Shown piece after piece: positions 33,982 through 41,632 of a DNA stretch of 64,000 nt; positions within the stretch are counted from its first letter, which is position 1; the number at the start of each line of letters is the position of its first letter. Source of the stretch: Sphingomonas sp. Lineage in GTDB: Bacteria; Pseudomonadota; Alphaproteobacteria; Sphingomonadales; Sphingomonadaceae. The DNA lies in the NCBI RefSeq assembly GCF_017744835.1, contig NZ_JAGIAM010000004.1:62001-126000 (forward strand), read 5' to 3'. The translations under genes and the position numbers were made by a program. A model generated the notes under the pieces. That model was not told the origin of the DNA and did no database searches. It saw only the letters and a program-made list of their open reading frames with translations.

Positions 33982-34383
33982 TCAGTGCACCCGCGCCTCG
34001 GCGCGCCGGCCGAGCTCGCGCGCGTGCGCCGCGACCAGGCACAGCTCGGCATAGAGCCGGTCCCAGAAGGGCGCGGGAATATCGAGCACCGCGTTTTCCG
34101 ACTGGGCGAGCAGCAGCGTCGCCGCGGGCTCCAGCCCCAGCTCGAAGCGCGTGGTGAACATGCCGTCGACATGCTCGTCGGGCAGCGGATGCGGCACCGA
34201 GAGCCGGGCCGACATGATGTATCCGGACAGCACGTCGACGCCGTAGCCGTCGAGCAGGATGCGCGGCTGTGCGCCCAGATCGGGACGCTCGAGCACCACC
34301 AGCGCGCCCGAAGGATGCTCCTCCACGCTCACTCGCAGCCGTGCCCCGAAAGCATCGGTGATCTCTCTGATACGCGGAAACAA
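33982..34383 (-). CDS. uncharacterised protein near flagellin
   Basis: A 133-residue soluble protein of unknown family. It begins MFPRIREITDAFGARLRVSVEEHPSG and has a mixed alpha/beta look (LDGYGVDVLSGYIMSARLSVP), with two near-conserved Glu/Asp patches. It is not FlaF or FlbT by the motifs I know. It has its own dyad-like promoter at 34407 and precedes 33544-33882. Both may be functions attached to the flagellin region, such as export or modification, but there is no direct evidence. Confidence 0.7.
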   Translation of the reverse strand: MFPRIREITDAFGARLRVSVEEHPSGALVVLERPDLGAQPRILLDGYGVDVLSGYIMSARLSVPHPLPDEHVDGMFTTRFELGLEPAATLLLAQSENAVLDIPAPFWDRLYAELCLVAAHARELGRRAEARVH

Positions 34384-34406
34384 ACAAGTCCTCCTGTCCT
34401 TCGGTC

Positions 34407-34412
34407 ATTATA
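34407..34412 (-). promoter_or_regulatory. TATAAT -10 element of gene 33982-34383
   Basis: On the minus strand CCTTCTATAATGACCGAAGG lies 24 bases upstream of the start. The sequence CCTTC-TATAAT-GA is the same as at the orphan element at 33081. Confidence 0.5.
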
Positions 34413-34449
34413 GAAGGATCAACCATTCGGCAGGGCCGAGGACAAAAAA

Positions 34450-34475
34450 AGGCCGGGATGTTTCCATCCCGGCCT
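34450..34475 (-). terminator. terminator of flagellin gene
   Basis: Perfect stem AGGCCGGGATG / CATCCCGGCCT with a four-base loop about 50 bases past the flagellin stop. Minus-strand orientation is followed by a run of seven T. It is a textbook rho-independent terminator. Confidence 0.85.
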
Positions 34476-34523
34476 CTTCTGTCAGCGCCATACTTCCAGG
34501 GAAAAGTGTGGCGTTTGACGATC

Positions 34524-35399
34524 TTAGCGGAACAGCGAGGTGATGGTCTGCGGCGCCTGGTTGGCGATCGACAGAGCCTGGACACCCAGCTGCTGCTTGA
34601 CCTGCAGAGCCTGCAGCTTGGCCGACTCCTTGGCGAGGTCGGCGTCGACGAGGTTGCCGATGCCTGCCTCGATCACGTCCGACAGCTTGCTTACGAAGGT
34701 CGACTGGCCGTCGATCTTGCGCGAAGCGGCGCCGAGCGTGCTCAGGTTGCCGTTGACGGTCTTCTGCAGCGACTCGAGCTTGGTCACCATCGTCTTGGCG
34801 AGCGTAGCGCCCTCCATGCCGTTGGAGACGTCGCCGTCGTCCTTGAACACCAGCGACGAATCGTCGGCGTCGAGGCCGTCGAGCTCGTCCAGCACGTTGG
34901 TGCTCATGTCGATGTTGGTCACGTCGAGCGTGGCAGCGGCCGTGTCGGTCGACTGCAGCGCCTTGACGTCACCACCCGAAGCCTTGAGCAGGTTGGTGCC
35001 GTTGAACTCCGACGAATCGATGATCGTCTTGATCTGATCACGAAGGGCAGTGAAGTCCTTCGCAACCGCCTTGCGGCTCTCTTCGTCGAGACCCTGGTCC
35101 GAAGCGACCGTGGCCTTCTCCTTCATCTGGTTCAGGACGTCGGAGATCTGCTCCGCGCCCGCAACCGCGACGTCGACCGTGCTCTTGGCGCGGCTGAGCG
35201 ACGAGCTGACCGACTTCAGGCCGCCCATCTCACCACGGAGGGTCTGGGCGATCGTGTACGAGGCCGAGTCGTCCTTGGTCGAGGAAACCGCGAGGCCGGT
35301 GTTGATGCGGCTCTGCGTGGTCGCCAGGCCCTTGTTCGTCTCGTTGAGGCTCTGGAGAGCCGCCATCGCGCCGACGTTGGTGTTAACCGAGAAACCCAT
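34524..35399 (-). CDS. fliC: flagellin
   Basis: Main filament protein, 291 residues, short as in many alphaproteobacteria. The N-terminal D0/D1 domain is MGFSVNTNVGAMAALQSLNETNK, with the later SASYTIAQTLRGEMGGLKSVS. The C-terminal D1/D0 is ADLAKESAKLQALQVKQQLGVQALSIANQAPQTITSLFR. The variable centre is small. The gene has its own promoter, a structured 5' leader (35400-35493), a CtrA-like box and a terminator, so it is monocistronic. It appears to be the only flagellin gene in this window. Confidence 0.97.
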   Translation of the reverse strand: MGFSVNTNVGAMAALQSLNETNKGLATTQSRINTGLAVSSTKDDSASYTIAQTLRGEMGGLKSVSSSLSRAKSTVDVAVAGAEQISDVLNQMKEKATVASDQGLDEESRKAVAKDFTALRDQIKTIIDSSEFNGTNLLKASGGDVKALQSTDTAAATLDVTNIDMSTNVLDELDGLDADDSSLVFKDDGDVSNGMEGATLAKTMVTKLESLQKTVNGNLSTLGAASRKIDGQSTFVSKLSDVIEAGIGNLVDADLAKESAKLQALQVKQQLGVQALSIANQAPQTITSLFR

Positions 35400-35437
35400 G
35401 ATCTATTCCTTCTTGGATAGAGCCGCTTCTGCGACCC

Positions 35438-35477
35438 GGGCCGGAAACGCCGGCCCCCGACGAGGCATGTCGATGCC
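35438..35477 (-). promoter_or_regulatory. two stem-loops in the flagellin 5' leader
   Basis: On the minus strand the leader contains the stem GGGCCGG / CCGGCCC (35456-35438) and the stem GGCAT / ATGCC (35477-35464). In Caulobacter FlbT binds the flagellin leader to limit its translation, and flbT is present at 48372. These stems are candidate targets. Confidence 0.45.
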
Positions 35478-35498
35478 CCGCAATCCATCATGGGAAGA

Positions 35499-35504
35499 AT
35501 TATA
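35499..35504 (-). promoter_or_regulatory. TATAAT -10 element of flagellin
   Basis: GTACTCCTATAATTCTTCC on the minus strand gives an expected leader of about 92 bases. Just upstream is an inverted repeat CAAAATT-N8-AATTTTG (35512-35533) that replaces the GGCA type palindrome. Confidence 0.55.
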
Positions 35505-35535
35505 GGAGTACCAAAATTGTCGTGCGAATTTTGAT

Positions 35536-35554
35536 GGTTAGCGGAAGGTTAACC
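35536..35554 (-). promoter_or_regulatory. CtrA-like box upstream of flagellin
   Basis: Minus-strand GGTTAACCTTCCGCTAACC fits the CtrA pattern TTAA-N7-TTAA (here TTAA-N7-CTAA). It lies about 32-50 bases upstream of the -10. CtrA is a known regulator of flagellar genes in alphaproteobacteria. Weaker TTAACCTTCC boxes occur near 16610 and 54735. Confidence 0.4.
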
Positions 35555-35581
35555 GCCTGGGAGGGGGGGTCGAGCCCCCTA

Positions 35582-35679
35582 GCCTTCAGGTGAGGGGTTG
35601 GAGTGGGGCCATCCATGGATGCGTCGGTCTCGGTGAGACCCTGCCCCACCCCAACCCCTCCCCTGAAGGGGAGGGGCTT
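35582..35679. repeat. large inverted repeat with GCCCCTCCCCTGAAGGGG hairpin, copy 2
   Basis: The left arm (35582-35610, AGCCTTCAGGTGAGGGGTTGG...) is complementary to 35643-35668 and leads into the same hairpin unit as at 33432. This lies within the 370-base gap between flagellin and flgH, which otherwise holds only the flagellin leader, the regulatory sites and the flgH terminator. It looks like an intergenic palindromic element. Confidence 0.6.
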
Positions 35680-35716
35680 ATTTTGGTTGGCTGCCATCGG
35701 CACACCGAACGAAAAA

Positions 35717-35745
35717 GGCCGGAACCTCGCTGGGAGGTTCCGGCC
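35717..35745 (-). terminator. terminator of the flgF-flgH operon
   Basis: A perfect 11-base stem GGCCGGAACCT / AGGTTCCGGCC with a seven-base loop, followed on the minus strand by TTTTT. It lies 25 bases beyond the flgH stop. Confidence 0.85.
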
Positions 35746-35769
35746 TTTCTCGGATCGAACCGCGCCCCG

Positions 35770-36519
35770 TCAGAACGGGAAGAGCGCGTCGTAGATCTGC
35801 TGGCCCCAGCGCGCCTGCTGCGCTTCGGTGAGCTGGCCCTTGCCGCCGTAGATCACGCGCGCCTCGGCGATCTGGCTGTGCTGGATCGAATTGTCGCGGG
35901 CGATGTCCTCGGGGCGGATGATGCCGGTGACGATCAGCTCGCGCATCTCGAAGTTGACGCGCACTTCCTGGCGCCCGCGGATCATCAGATTGCCGTTGGG
36001 AAGCACCTGGGTGACGATCGCGGCCATCGTCATGTTGATCGTCTCGGACCGCGCGGTGCTGCCGCCGCCGGTGTATTTGGAGCCCGAATTGGTATCGAGC
36101 ACCTTGGCCGCGTCCTGGCCGAGCAGCTTGGCGACCGGGGCGATGCCCAGCAGGTTGCCGACGCCGCCGCTCTCCGAACCGCCGCGCGTGCGCGAGGTGT
36201 TGTTGCCGAGATCGGCCTTGTCCTGGATGTTGATCTTGATCGTCAGGATGTCGCCCTGCTTGTTCGCGCGCTGGTCGCGGAAGAAGGCACCTGCGCCGGT
36301 GCGGAACAGCGAGGCGCTCTGCGCCGGCTGCTGCGGCTGGGCCGAACGGGGACGGCCGGCGCGATCGGCCGGGGCCGAGAGCGAAGCCTCGAGCTCGGGC
36401 GTGTCGATCGGCGTGATCTCCGAGAGCTTCGGCGCCTTGCCGACCTGCTGGAGCCGCCCGACCGAGCCGCAGCCCGACAGCGTGGCGCCGAGCGCCGCGA
36501 GAAGAATGATCTTGCGCAT
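35770..36519 (-). CDS. flgH: flagellar L-ring lipoprotein FlgH
   Basis: Outer-membrane L-ring subunit. A lipoprotein signal with LSGC lipobox (Cys 17) opens the 249-residue protein. Family motifs include GAGAFFRDQRANKQGDILTIKI and NLMIRGRQEVRVNFEMRELIVTGIIRPEDI, and the C-terminus has YGGKGQLTEAQQARWGQQIYD. It is the last gene of the minus-strand flgF-flgG-flgA-flgH operon. Confidence 0.96.
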   Translation of the reverse strand: MRKIILLAALGATLSGCGSVGRLQQVGKAPKLSEITPIDTPELEASLSAPADRAGRPRSAQPQQPAQSASLFRTGAGAFFRDQRANKQGDILTIKINIQDKADLGNNTSRTRGGSESGGVGNLLGIAPVAKLLGQDAAKVLDTNSGSKYTGGGSTARSETINMTMAAIVTQVLPNGNLMIRGRQEVRVNFEMRELIVTGIIRPEDIARDNSIQHSQIAEARVIYGGKGQLTEAQQARWGQQIYDALFPF

Positions 36520-36528
36520 GGTCTTTCC

Positions 36529-36957
36529 TTAAGGGGCTGCGACCCGGACAGTGCCGGAGCCTTCCACGATTCCGTCGAGCGTGCGGCTGGTGGTGTTGGT
36601 CACCACGCGCACCGTCTCGCCCTGCCCGCCGCCGCCGAGCGCGCGGCCGGCGGTAGTGATCACCAGCGGGCCGCTGACGACGCGGATCGTCACCGGCTCG
36701 CCGCGCCGCACAAGCTGCGGCTGCATGAGGTCCGTGCGGCGGACCACCGTACCGGCGGAGAGCCGGCGCGCGGCCTCCATGCCGGCGGCGTCCTCGGCCG
36801 CGAGCGCCCCGCGCGCCGCCGCGGCGCTGCGCGGCTCGGTCGCGAAGTCGCCGGGCTCGAGCCGCGTGCCCTTCTCGACCGGATGCGCGAGCACGGCCAC
36901 GGGCACGTCCTCCGCGGGTCCGGCGCCGAGCAAGGCCAGGGCGAGCAGCACGGTCAT
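36529..36957 (-). CDS. flgA: flagellar P-ring assembly chaperone FlgA
   Basis: Periplasmic chaperone that aids P-ring formation. The 142-residue protein has a short leader and an SAF-like domain: VAVLAHPVEKGTRLEPGDFATEP, then RRLSAGTVVRRTDLMQPQLVRRGEPVTIRV. The C-terminal part is beta-rich. Its start overlaps the flgG stop and it is translated with flgG and flgH. Confidence 0.92.
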   Translation of the reverse strand: MTVLLALALLGAGPAEDVPVAVLAHPVEKGTRLEPGDFATEPRSAAAARGALAAEDAAGMEAARRLSAGTVVRRTDLMQPQLVRRGEPVTIRVVSGPLVITTAGRALGGGGQGETVRVVTNTTSRTLDGIVEGSGTVRVAAP

Positions 36958-37739
36958 CAGCGCAGCTGGCTGGTCGTCGCCAGCATCTCGTCTGCGGTCT
37001 TCACGACGCGGCTGTTCATCTCATAGGCGCGCTGCGCCGTGATCAGCGCCGTGATTTCGGCGACCGCATTGACGTTCGAGCCTTCGATGAAGCCCTGGCT
37101 CAGCGTGCCGAAGCCCGGCTCGCCCGGATTGGCGACGGTCGGCTGGCCCGAAGCCGCGGTTTCGAGGAACAGGTTCTCGCCCTTCGCCTCGAGGCCGGCG
37201 TCGTTCATGAAGGTCGCGAGCTCGAGCTGGCCGACGGTCTGCGGCTGGGGATCGTTCGCGGTCACCACCTGGACCTCGCCGGTCTTGGAGATGGTCACGT
37301 CGAGCGCGCCCTGGGGGATGGTGATGCCCGGCTGCACCGGATAGCCGTCCTGCGTCACCAGCTCGCCCTGGTCCGAGACGCCGAACGAGCCGTCGCGGGT
37401 ATAGGCGGTGTCGCCCGAGGGCAGCAGGATCTGGAAATAGCCGCGACCGGTGATCGCCACGTCGTAGCGATTGTCGGTCTGCTGCAGCGCGCCTTGCTGC
37501 TGGATGCGATAGACGCCGCCGGTCTTGACGCCGGCGCCGATCTGGATGCCCGAGGGCGACTTGGTGTCGGGGCCGGTCGCGCCGCCCGGACGCTCGATCT
37601 GCTCGTAGAGCAGGTCCTGGAACTCCGCGCGCTGGCGCTTGAAGCCCGTGGTGTTCATGTTGGCGATGTTGTTCGAGATGACGTCGACGTTGGTCTGCTG
37701 CGCGAGCATGCCGGTCGAGGCGATGGAAAGCGAACGCAT
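36957..37739 (-). CDS. flgG: flagellar distal rod protein FlgG
   Basis: Distal rod subunit of 260 residues. The N-terminal motif is MRSLSIASTGMLAQQTNVDVISNNIANMNTTGFKR. The C-terminal motif is GFIEGSNVNAVAEITALITAQRAYEMNSRVVKTADEML. The central domain has the FlgG-typical GYFQILLPSGDTAYTRDGSF. It is between flgF and flgA in the operon. Confidence 0.97.
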   Translation of the reverse strand: MRSLSIASTGMLAQQTNVDVISNNIANMNTTGFKRQRAEFQDLLYEQIERPGGATGPDTKSPSGIQIGAGVKTGGVYRIQQQGALQQTDNRYDVAITGRGYFQILLPSGDTAYTRDGSFGVSDQGELVTQDGYPVQPGITIPQGALDVTISKTGEVQVVTANDPQPQTVGQLELATFMNDAGLEAKGENLFLETAASGQPTVANPGEPGFGTLSQGFIEGSNVNAVAEITALITAQRAYEMNSRVVKTADEMLATTSQLR

Positions 37740-37760
37740 AGGTCAGTCCTTTTCTGGAAT

Positions 37761-38498
37761 TCAGCCGACGCGGCCGAGCCGGTCGATGGCCTTCTGGCGA
37801 AGGTCGTTGAGCCCTTCGGTGAGATGCTGGCTGGTCTGATAGGCGCGCAGGATCTCGACCATGTCGGTGGTCTCGACGATCGCGTTGACGTTCGATCCCT
37901 CGACGCCGCCGCTGCGCAGCTTGGTCTCGGCCGCGGTGAGCTCACGGCCGTTGGACGCATTCATCAGCCCGTCGCCGCGCGGATCGACATTGGCTTCGTC
38001 GAACACAGTGACGGTGAGACGGCCGAGCGGGCCGTCCGGGCCCACCACGCTGCCGTCGGCGGTGATGCTGAGCCGGCCCGCGCTCTCGGGCGGGACCTTG
38101 ATCGGGCGGCCGCCCTCGCCGAGCAGGCGCTGCCCGCCCGCGGTCGCCAGCTCGCCGCTCTCGAGCACCTTGATATAGCCCGCGCGCGTATAGGCGGTGC
38201 CGCCGCCCGGCGCCTCGACGCTCAGATAGCCCTGCCCCTCGATCATCACGTCGAGCGGGTTCTCGGTCGGCTGGAACGCGCCCATCGAAGCGTCGTGCAC
38301 CGCGCCGTAATCGAGCACGTACGACGTCTTCTTGGCCGGCTCGATCGCCGTCTCGCCCTGCTCCACATATTCGCGGAACACCGGCTTCTCGCGCTTGAAC
38401 CCCACCGTGTTCATGTTGGCGAGGTTGTTCGCCGCCACGTCGAGCCGACGGCGCAGCGCCTGTTCCTGGCTCAGCAATACATAAGACGAGATGTCCAC
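37761..38498 (-). CDS. flgF: flagellar proximal rod protein FlgF
   Basis: Rod subunit of 245 residues. The N-terminal part is MDISSYVLLSQEQALRRRLDVAANNLANMNTVGFKREKP, a diagnostic FlgF beginning. The C-terminus has LRSGGVEGSNVNAIVETTDMVEILRAYQTSQHLTEGL. It is the first gene of the flgF-flgG-flgA-flgH operon. Its promoter region is shared with divergent fliL at 38553. Confidence 0.95.
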   Translation of the reverse strand: MDISSYVLLSQEQALRRRLDVAANNLANMNTVGFKREKPVFREYVEQGETAIEPAKKTSYVLDYGAVHDASMGAFQPTENPLDVMIEGQGYLSVEAPGGGTAYTRAGYIKVLESGELATAGGQRLLGEGGRPIKVPPESAGRLSITADGSVVGPDGPLGRLTVTVFDEANVDPRGDGLMNASNGRELTAAETKLRSGGVEGSNVNAIVETTDMVEILRAYQTSQHLTEGLNDLRQKAIDRLGRVG

Positions 38499-38527
38499 CG
38501 GACGGTCCCTTCAGAAATTTGTCGCTA

Positions 38528-38540
38528 GGCAGAAATTGCC
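38528..38540. promoter_or_regulatory. palindromic operator GGCAGAAATTGCC upstream of fliL
   Basis: A clear dyad with its centre 19 bases upstream of the fliL -10. A partial copy CAGAAATT (38512-38519) lies 18 bases away. It sits between flgF and fliL and could act on both. Confidence 0.55.
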
Positions 38541-38552
38541 GGGTGACCCCTC

Positions 38553-38558
38553 TATAAT
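38553..38558 (+). promoter_or_regulatory. TATAAT -10 element of fliL operon (dyad-flanked)
   Basis: ACCCCTCTATAATAGGAGG. The reverse strand reads CTATTATAG, so the same element may serve the divergent flgF operon, whose ATG is 55 bases away on the other side. Confidence 0.5.
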
Positions 38559-38615
38559 AGGAGGAAATCAGCCGGCGGGGTGCCGGACGCGATGAAATCG
38601 AAAGGTGCCAGGGGA

Positions 38616-39131
38616 ATGTCGGCCGAAATCGTCGAAGTGGGGCCGGACGCCGCAGCGTCCGACGCCAAGCCGAAGTCGAAGAAGAAGCTGATCGTCGCAG
38701 GCGCGGCCGCGGCCGTGCTGCTGCTCGGCGGCGGCGGCGGTGCGTTCTTCTTCCTCTCGGGCGGCGGCAAGGCGCATGCCGAGACGGCGGAAGCCGAGGC
38801 TCCGGCCGAGGGCGGCGAGGCGGGGGCGGACTCCTATTATGACGTGCCCGCGCTGGTGGTGAACCTGCGCTCGCCCGACGGCCAGGCGCGCTTCCTCAAG
38901 GTGCATCTGATGCTGGTGCGCGGCAACGGCGTCACCGACGAGGCGATCAAGGCCAAGCTGCCCGCGATCCTCGACAGCTACCAGCCCTTCTTGCGCGAGC
39001 TGCGCCCGGAGGATCTGGCGGGATCGGCCGCGGTGTTCCGCATCAAGGAAGAGCTGCTCGTCCGCGCGACCCAGGTCGCCGGGAGCGGCATGGTCAAGGA
39101 AGTGCTCATCCAGGATCTGGTCCAGCAATGA
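38616..39131 (+). CDS. fliL: flagellar basal body-associated protein FliL
   Basis: Inner-membrane protein that stabilises stators. The 171-residue protein has one N-terminal membrane segment (about 28-47) after a basic KPKSKKK patch. The periplasmic part has YYDVPALVVNLRSPDGQARFLKVHLMLV and a C-terminal ELLVRATQVAGSGMVKEVLIQDLVQQ. The ATG at 38616 is preferred with an AGGGGA site. It leads the fliL-fliM-DUF6468-motE-like operon. Confidence 0.93.
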   Translation: MSAEIVEVGPDAAASDAKPKSKKKLIVAGAAAAVLLLGGGGGAFFFLSGGGKAHAETAEAEAPAEGGEAGADSYYDVPALVVNLRSPDGQARFLKVHLMLVRGNGVTDEAIKAKLPAILDSYQPFLRELRPEDLAGSAAVFRIKEELLVRATQVAGSGMVKEVLIQDLVQQ

Positions 39132-40147
39132 TCGACTTCGAGGAATTCGACCTTCCCGAGCCGCCCGTCGCGCCGATGGGCGGCGGCGGCGACGTCAAGT
39201 TCGACCAGGCCGACATCGACGCGCTGTTCGGCGACTTCGGCGGCCCGGTCGAGAAGAAGAAGGGCCTGCGCGCGGTCCTGGAATCGAAGGTCATCAGCCA
39301 CGAGCGTCTGCCGATGCTCGAAGTGGTGTGCGACCGGGTGGTCCGCGCCTTCGCCAGCTCGATGCGCAACCTCACTTCGGACGCGATCGACGTGAGCCTG
39401 GAGGAAGTCACCTCCACGCGCTTCGGCGAGTTCATGAACCGCGTCGCCCTCCCCGCGATGGTCGGCGTGTTCAAGGTGCAGGAGTGGGAGAGCTACGGCC
39501 TCGTCACGGTCGAATCCGGGCTGATCTATGCCGTGGTCGACGCGCTGCTCGGCGGGCGCGGCGGCGGCTCGCCGGTGCTGATCGACGGGCGCGCCTTCAC
39601 CACGATCGAGACCGGGCTGATCTCGCGCATGCTCACGCTCGCGCTCGACGATTTCGCCGCGGCGTTCGAGCCGATCGAGCCGATCCACATCGACCTCGAG
39701 CGCATCGAGAGCAACCCGCGCTTCGCGGCGATCGCCGGCACGTCGAACATCTGCGCGATCGCGACCTTCCGCGTCGACATGGACGGCCGCGGCGGCCAGT
39801 TCACCATGGTCTTCCCCTATGCGACGCTCGAGCCCGTCCGCGACAAGCTGCTCCAGCGCTTCATGGGCGAGAAGAGCGGCCGCGACAGCATCTGGGAGGC
39901 GCACATGGCCTCCGAGATCCGCAAGACCAACGTGATGGTCGACGTGCTGCTGGGCGAGAAGCCGATGGCGCTCGCCACGCTCCAGTCGCTCGAGGTCGGC
40001 CAGACCATCCCGCTCCACAAGGGTCCCGACGACCCGCTCGACATCGCCTGCGGCGGCGTGACGCTCGCCCAGGGCCAGATCGGCCAGCGCCGCGGCAAGA
40101 TCGCCGTGCGTCTCCTCACCGACGTTTCCAAGGGAAAGAAGAAATGA
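39128..40147 (+). CDS. fliM: flagellar motor switch protein FliM
   Basis: Switch protein that binds phospho-CheY. The N-terminal 50 residues are acidic and include a putative CheY-binding stretch (FDQADIDALFGDFGG). The CheC-like middle domain (about 60-230) has VRAFASSMRNLTSDAIDVSLEEV and LIYAVVDALLGGRGGGS. The C-terminal SpoA domain ends with PLDIACGGVTLAQGQIGQRRGKIAVRLL. The length of 339 residues is typical. It overlaps fliL and the DUF6468 gene. Confidence 0.96.
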   Translation: MIDFEEFDLPEPPVAPMGGGGDVKFDQADIDALFGDFGGPVEKKKGLRAVLESKVISHERLPMLEVVCDRVVRAFASSMRNLTSDAIDVSLEEVTSTRFGEFMNRVALPAMVGVFKVQEWESYGLVTVESGLIYAVVDALLGGRGGGSPVLIDGRAFTTIETGLISRMLTLALDDFAAAFEPIEPIHIDLERIESNPRFAAIAGTSNICAIATFRVDMDGRGGQFTMVFPYATLEPVRDKLLQRFMGEKSGRDSIWEAHMASEIRKTNVMVDVLLGEKPMALATLQSLEVGQTIPLHKGPDDPLDIACGGVTLAQGQIGQRRGKIAVRLLTDVSKGKKK

Positions 40148-40527
40148 GCCTCGCGATTGCCGCCAATGCGCTGACCATGATCTTCTGCATGGCCGTGCTC
40201 GTCCAGAGCGTGCGGATGATGCGCAGCCTGAGGACCGTCAAGGACGGTGCGCTCACCGAAGTGGTGACGGCGCTGGAAAAGGCGACCACGGGCGCGCGCT
40301 CGGTCCTTTCGGAGATGAAGGCCACGCTCGGCACCGATTGCGCCCAGCACGCCCGCCTCGTCGAGCAGGCGCGCGAGCTTCGCGACGAGCTGGAAGTGAT
40401 GACCGGGATCGCCGACGCGGCATGCGAACGCATCGTCGGCGCGGTGAGCATCGCCAACGCGATCCGCAGCGCCGAGGCCGAAGTCGCCGAGGACGAAGCG
40501 CTCGAACCCCAGGCCGAGGCGGCGTGA
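40144..40527 (+). CDS. DUF6468-type flagellar-operon membrane protein
   Basis: A 127-residue protein with an N-terminal membrane helix (about 2-22, AIAANALTMIFCMAVLVQSV). A long helical cytoplasmic segment follows (RMMRSLRTVKDGALTEVVTALEKATTGARSVLSEMKATLG) and the C-terminus is acidic. The position after fliM matches the DUF6468 family of alphaproteobacteria. Coiled-coil character suggests a partner-binding protein. ATG overlaps the fliM stop. Confidence 0.75.
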   Translation: MSLAIAANALTMIFCMAVLVQSVRMMRSLRTVKDGALTEVVTALEKATTGARSVLSEMKATLGTDCAQHARLVEQARELRDELEVMTGIADAACERIVGAVSIANAIRSAEAEVAEDEALEPQAEAA

Positions 40528-41108
40528 TGAAGCGTCCCTCGCTCCTGCTGATGACCGCAGCCGCCTCCGCGCTCGCGGTCGTCGCCAACGCCGCCAGCAT
40601 CGCCGCCCCCGGCGGCCAGGCGCAGGCGCCCAAGACCCGGCTGGGCAATTCGATCGAGCAGGATCTCAACGCCCGCGACGCCGCGGCGGCGCGCCGCCAA
40701 CGCGCGCTCGACCTGCGCGAGCAGGCGGCCAAGGCTGCCGAGCAACGCCTCCAGGCCGACATGCAGGCGCGCCAGCAGCAGGCCGCCGCAGCGACGCCGG
40801 CGGCGCCCGGCGCCGGCCCGGCCGAGCCGCCCGAGGCGCAATATGACGAGCTCGCCCGCATCTACCAGGCGATGAAGCCCAAGGCCGCCGCAGTGGTCTT
40901 CGAGCAGCTCGACATGGAAGTGCAGATGAAAGTCGCGCAGCGCATGCGCGAACGCTCGACCGCGCTGATCCTTGCCGCCATGACGCCGAAGGGCGCCGCC
41001 GCGCTCAGCATGGCCCTCGCCCGCAAGAGCGCGCGCGGGCCGGCGCCCGCCGTCGCGGCTGCGGCCCCTGCCCCGGTTCCGGGCGCGGGCGCGCGCGCCA
41101 AGCGCTGA
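40527..41108 (+). CDS. MotE-like flagellar protein (MgtE-N related)
   Basis: A 193-residue protein with a signal peptide (about 1-22, ending VANAAS). A coiled-coil Ala/Arg/Gln-rich region (about 45-90) is followed by a domain with YDELARIYQAMKPKAAAVVFEQLDMEVQMKVAQRMRERSTALILAAMTPKGAAALSMALA, typical of MotE and related proteins that fold like the MgtE N-domain. Possibly a stator-associated chaperone of periplasmic MotC-like function. It closes the fliL operon. Confidence 0.8.
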   Translation: MKRPSLLLMTAAASALAVVANAASIAAPGGQAQAPKTRLGNSIEQDLNARDAAAARRQRALDLREQAAKAAEQRLQADMQARQQQAAAATPAAPGAGPAEPPEAQYDELARIYQAMKPKAAAVVFEQLDMEVQMKVAQRMRERSTALILAAMTPKGAAALSMALARKSARGPAPAVAAAAPAPVPGAGARAKR

Positions 41109-41169
41109 GAGGGGGCGCAAGCCCCCTCCACCCCCTGGATTTCATTGAACTTCGGCCGGTGAACCGAGC

Positions 41170-41586
41170 CTAGCTGCGGCTCGCCGCGACCTCGACGATC
41201 AGCACGCGGGCGAGGCCCGGCTCGCCGGACTGGAGCGCTGCGGTCAGGTCGTGGTCGAGCTGCTGGGCGTCGACCGCGCGCAGGCCCGACGCGTTGAGCC
41301 GGGCGAATTCGAGCGCGGCGGCGACGGTGGTGGCGCGCAGCGCGGGGAGTTGCGCAGTCATGCGCGCGGCGGTCGCATCGTCCCTGGCGTCGAGCACCAG
41401 CTTGAAGCGCAGCGCGCCGGCGACGCGATCGGCGTCGACGATCGGCACGCTCACTTCGTCCATCGGCACGAGATGCAGGCCTTCGCCGCCCACGGCTCCG
41501 CCACCGCCGGACGCCTGTGCGCCGCCGATCGGAAAGGGCACCAGCGCCGTCGTCAGCGCCAGCGCCGCGAAGCTTCCCCTACGCAA
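41170..41586 (-). CDS. secreted FliL-like small protein
   Basis: A 138-residue protein with a signal peptide (about 1-25, MRRGSFAALALTTALV, ending GGAQAS). The mature domain (LHLVPMDEVSVPIVDADRVAGALRFKLVLDARDDATAARMTAQLPAL) has a FliL-like strand pattern and resembles the gene at 6751. A TTG start at 41586 is chosen: it has a GGGAG site and gives a clean leader, whereas the GTG at 41604 lacks one. It is divergent from the small membrane protein at 41667. The function is unknown. Confidence 0.65.
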   Translation of the reverse strand: MRRGSFAALALTTALVPFPIGGAQASGGGGAVGGEGLHLVPMDEVSVPIVDADRVAGALRFKLVLDARDDATAARMTAQLPALRATTVAAALEFARLNASGLRAVDAQQLDHDLTAALQSGEPGLARVLIVEVAASRS

Positions 41587-41632
41587 CTCGAATCTCCCGT
41601 GCACGGAGCCGCCCCACGGGCGGCCTCTCCTC

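Noticed and set aside
33277..34413. Plus-strand open frame in the 33-34 kb gap
   Set aside because: No ribosome-binding site, low-complexity translation, and it runs across repeats and antisense to two better-supported minus-strand genes.
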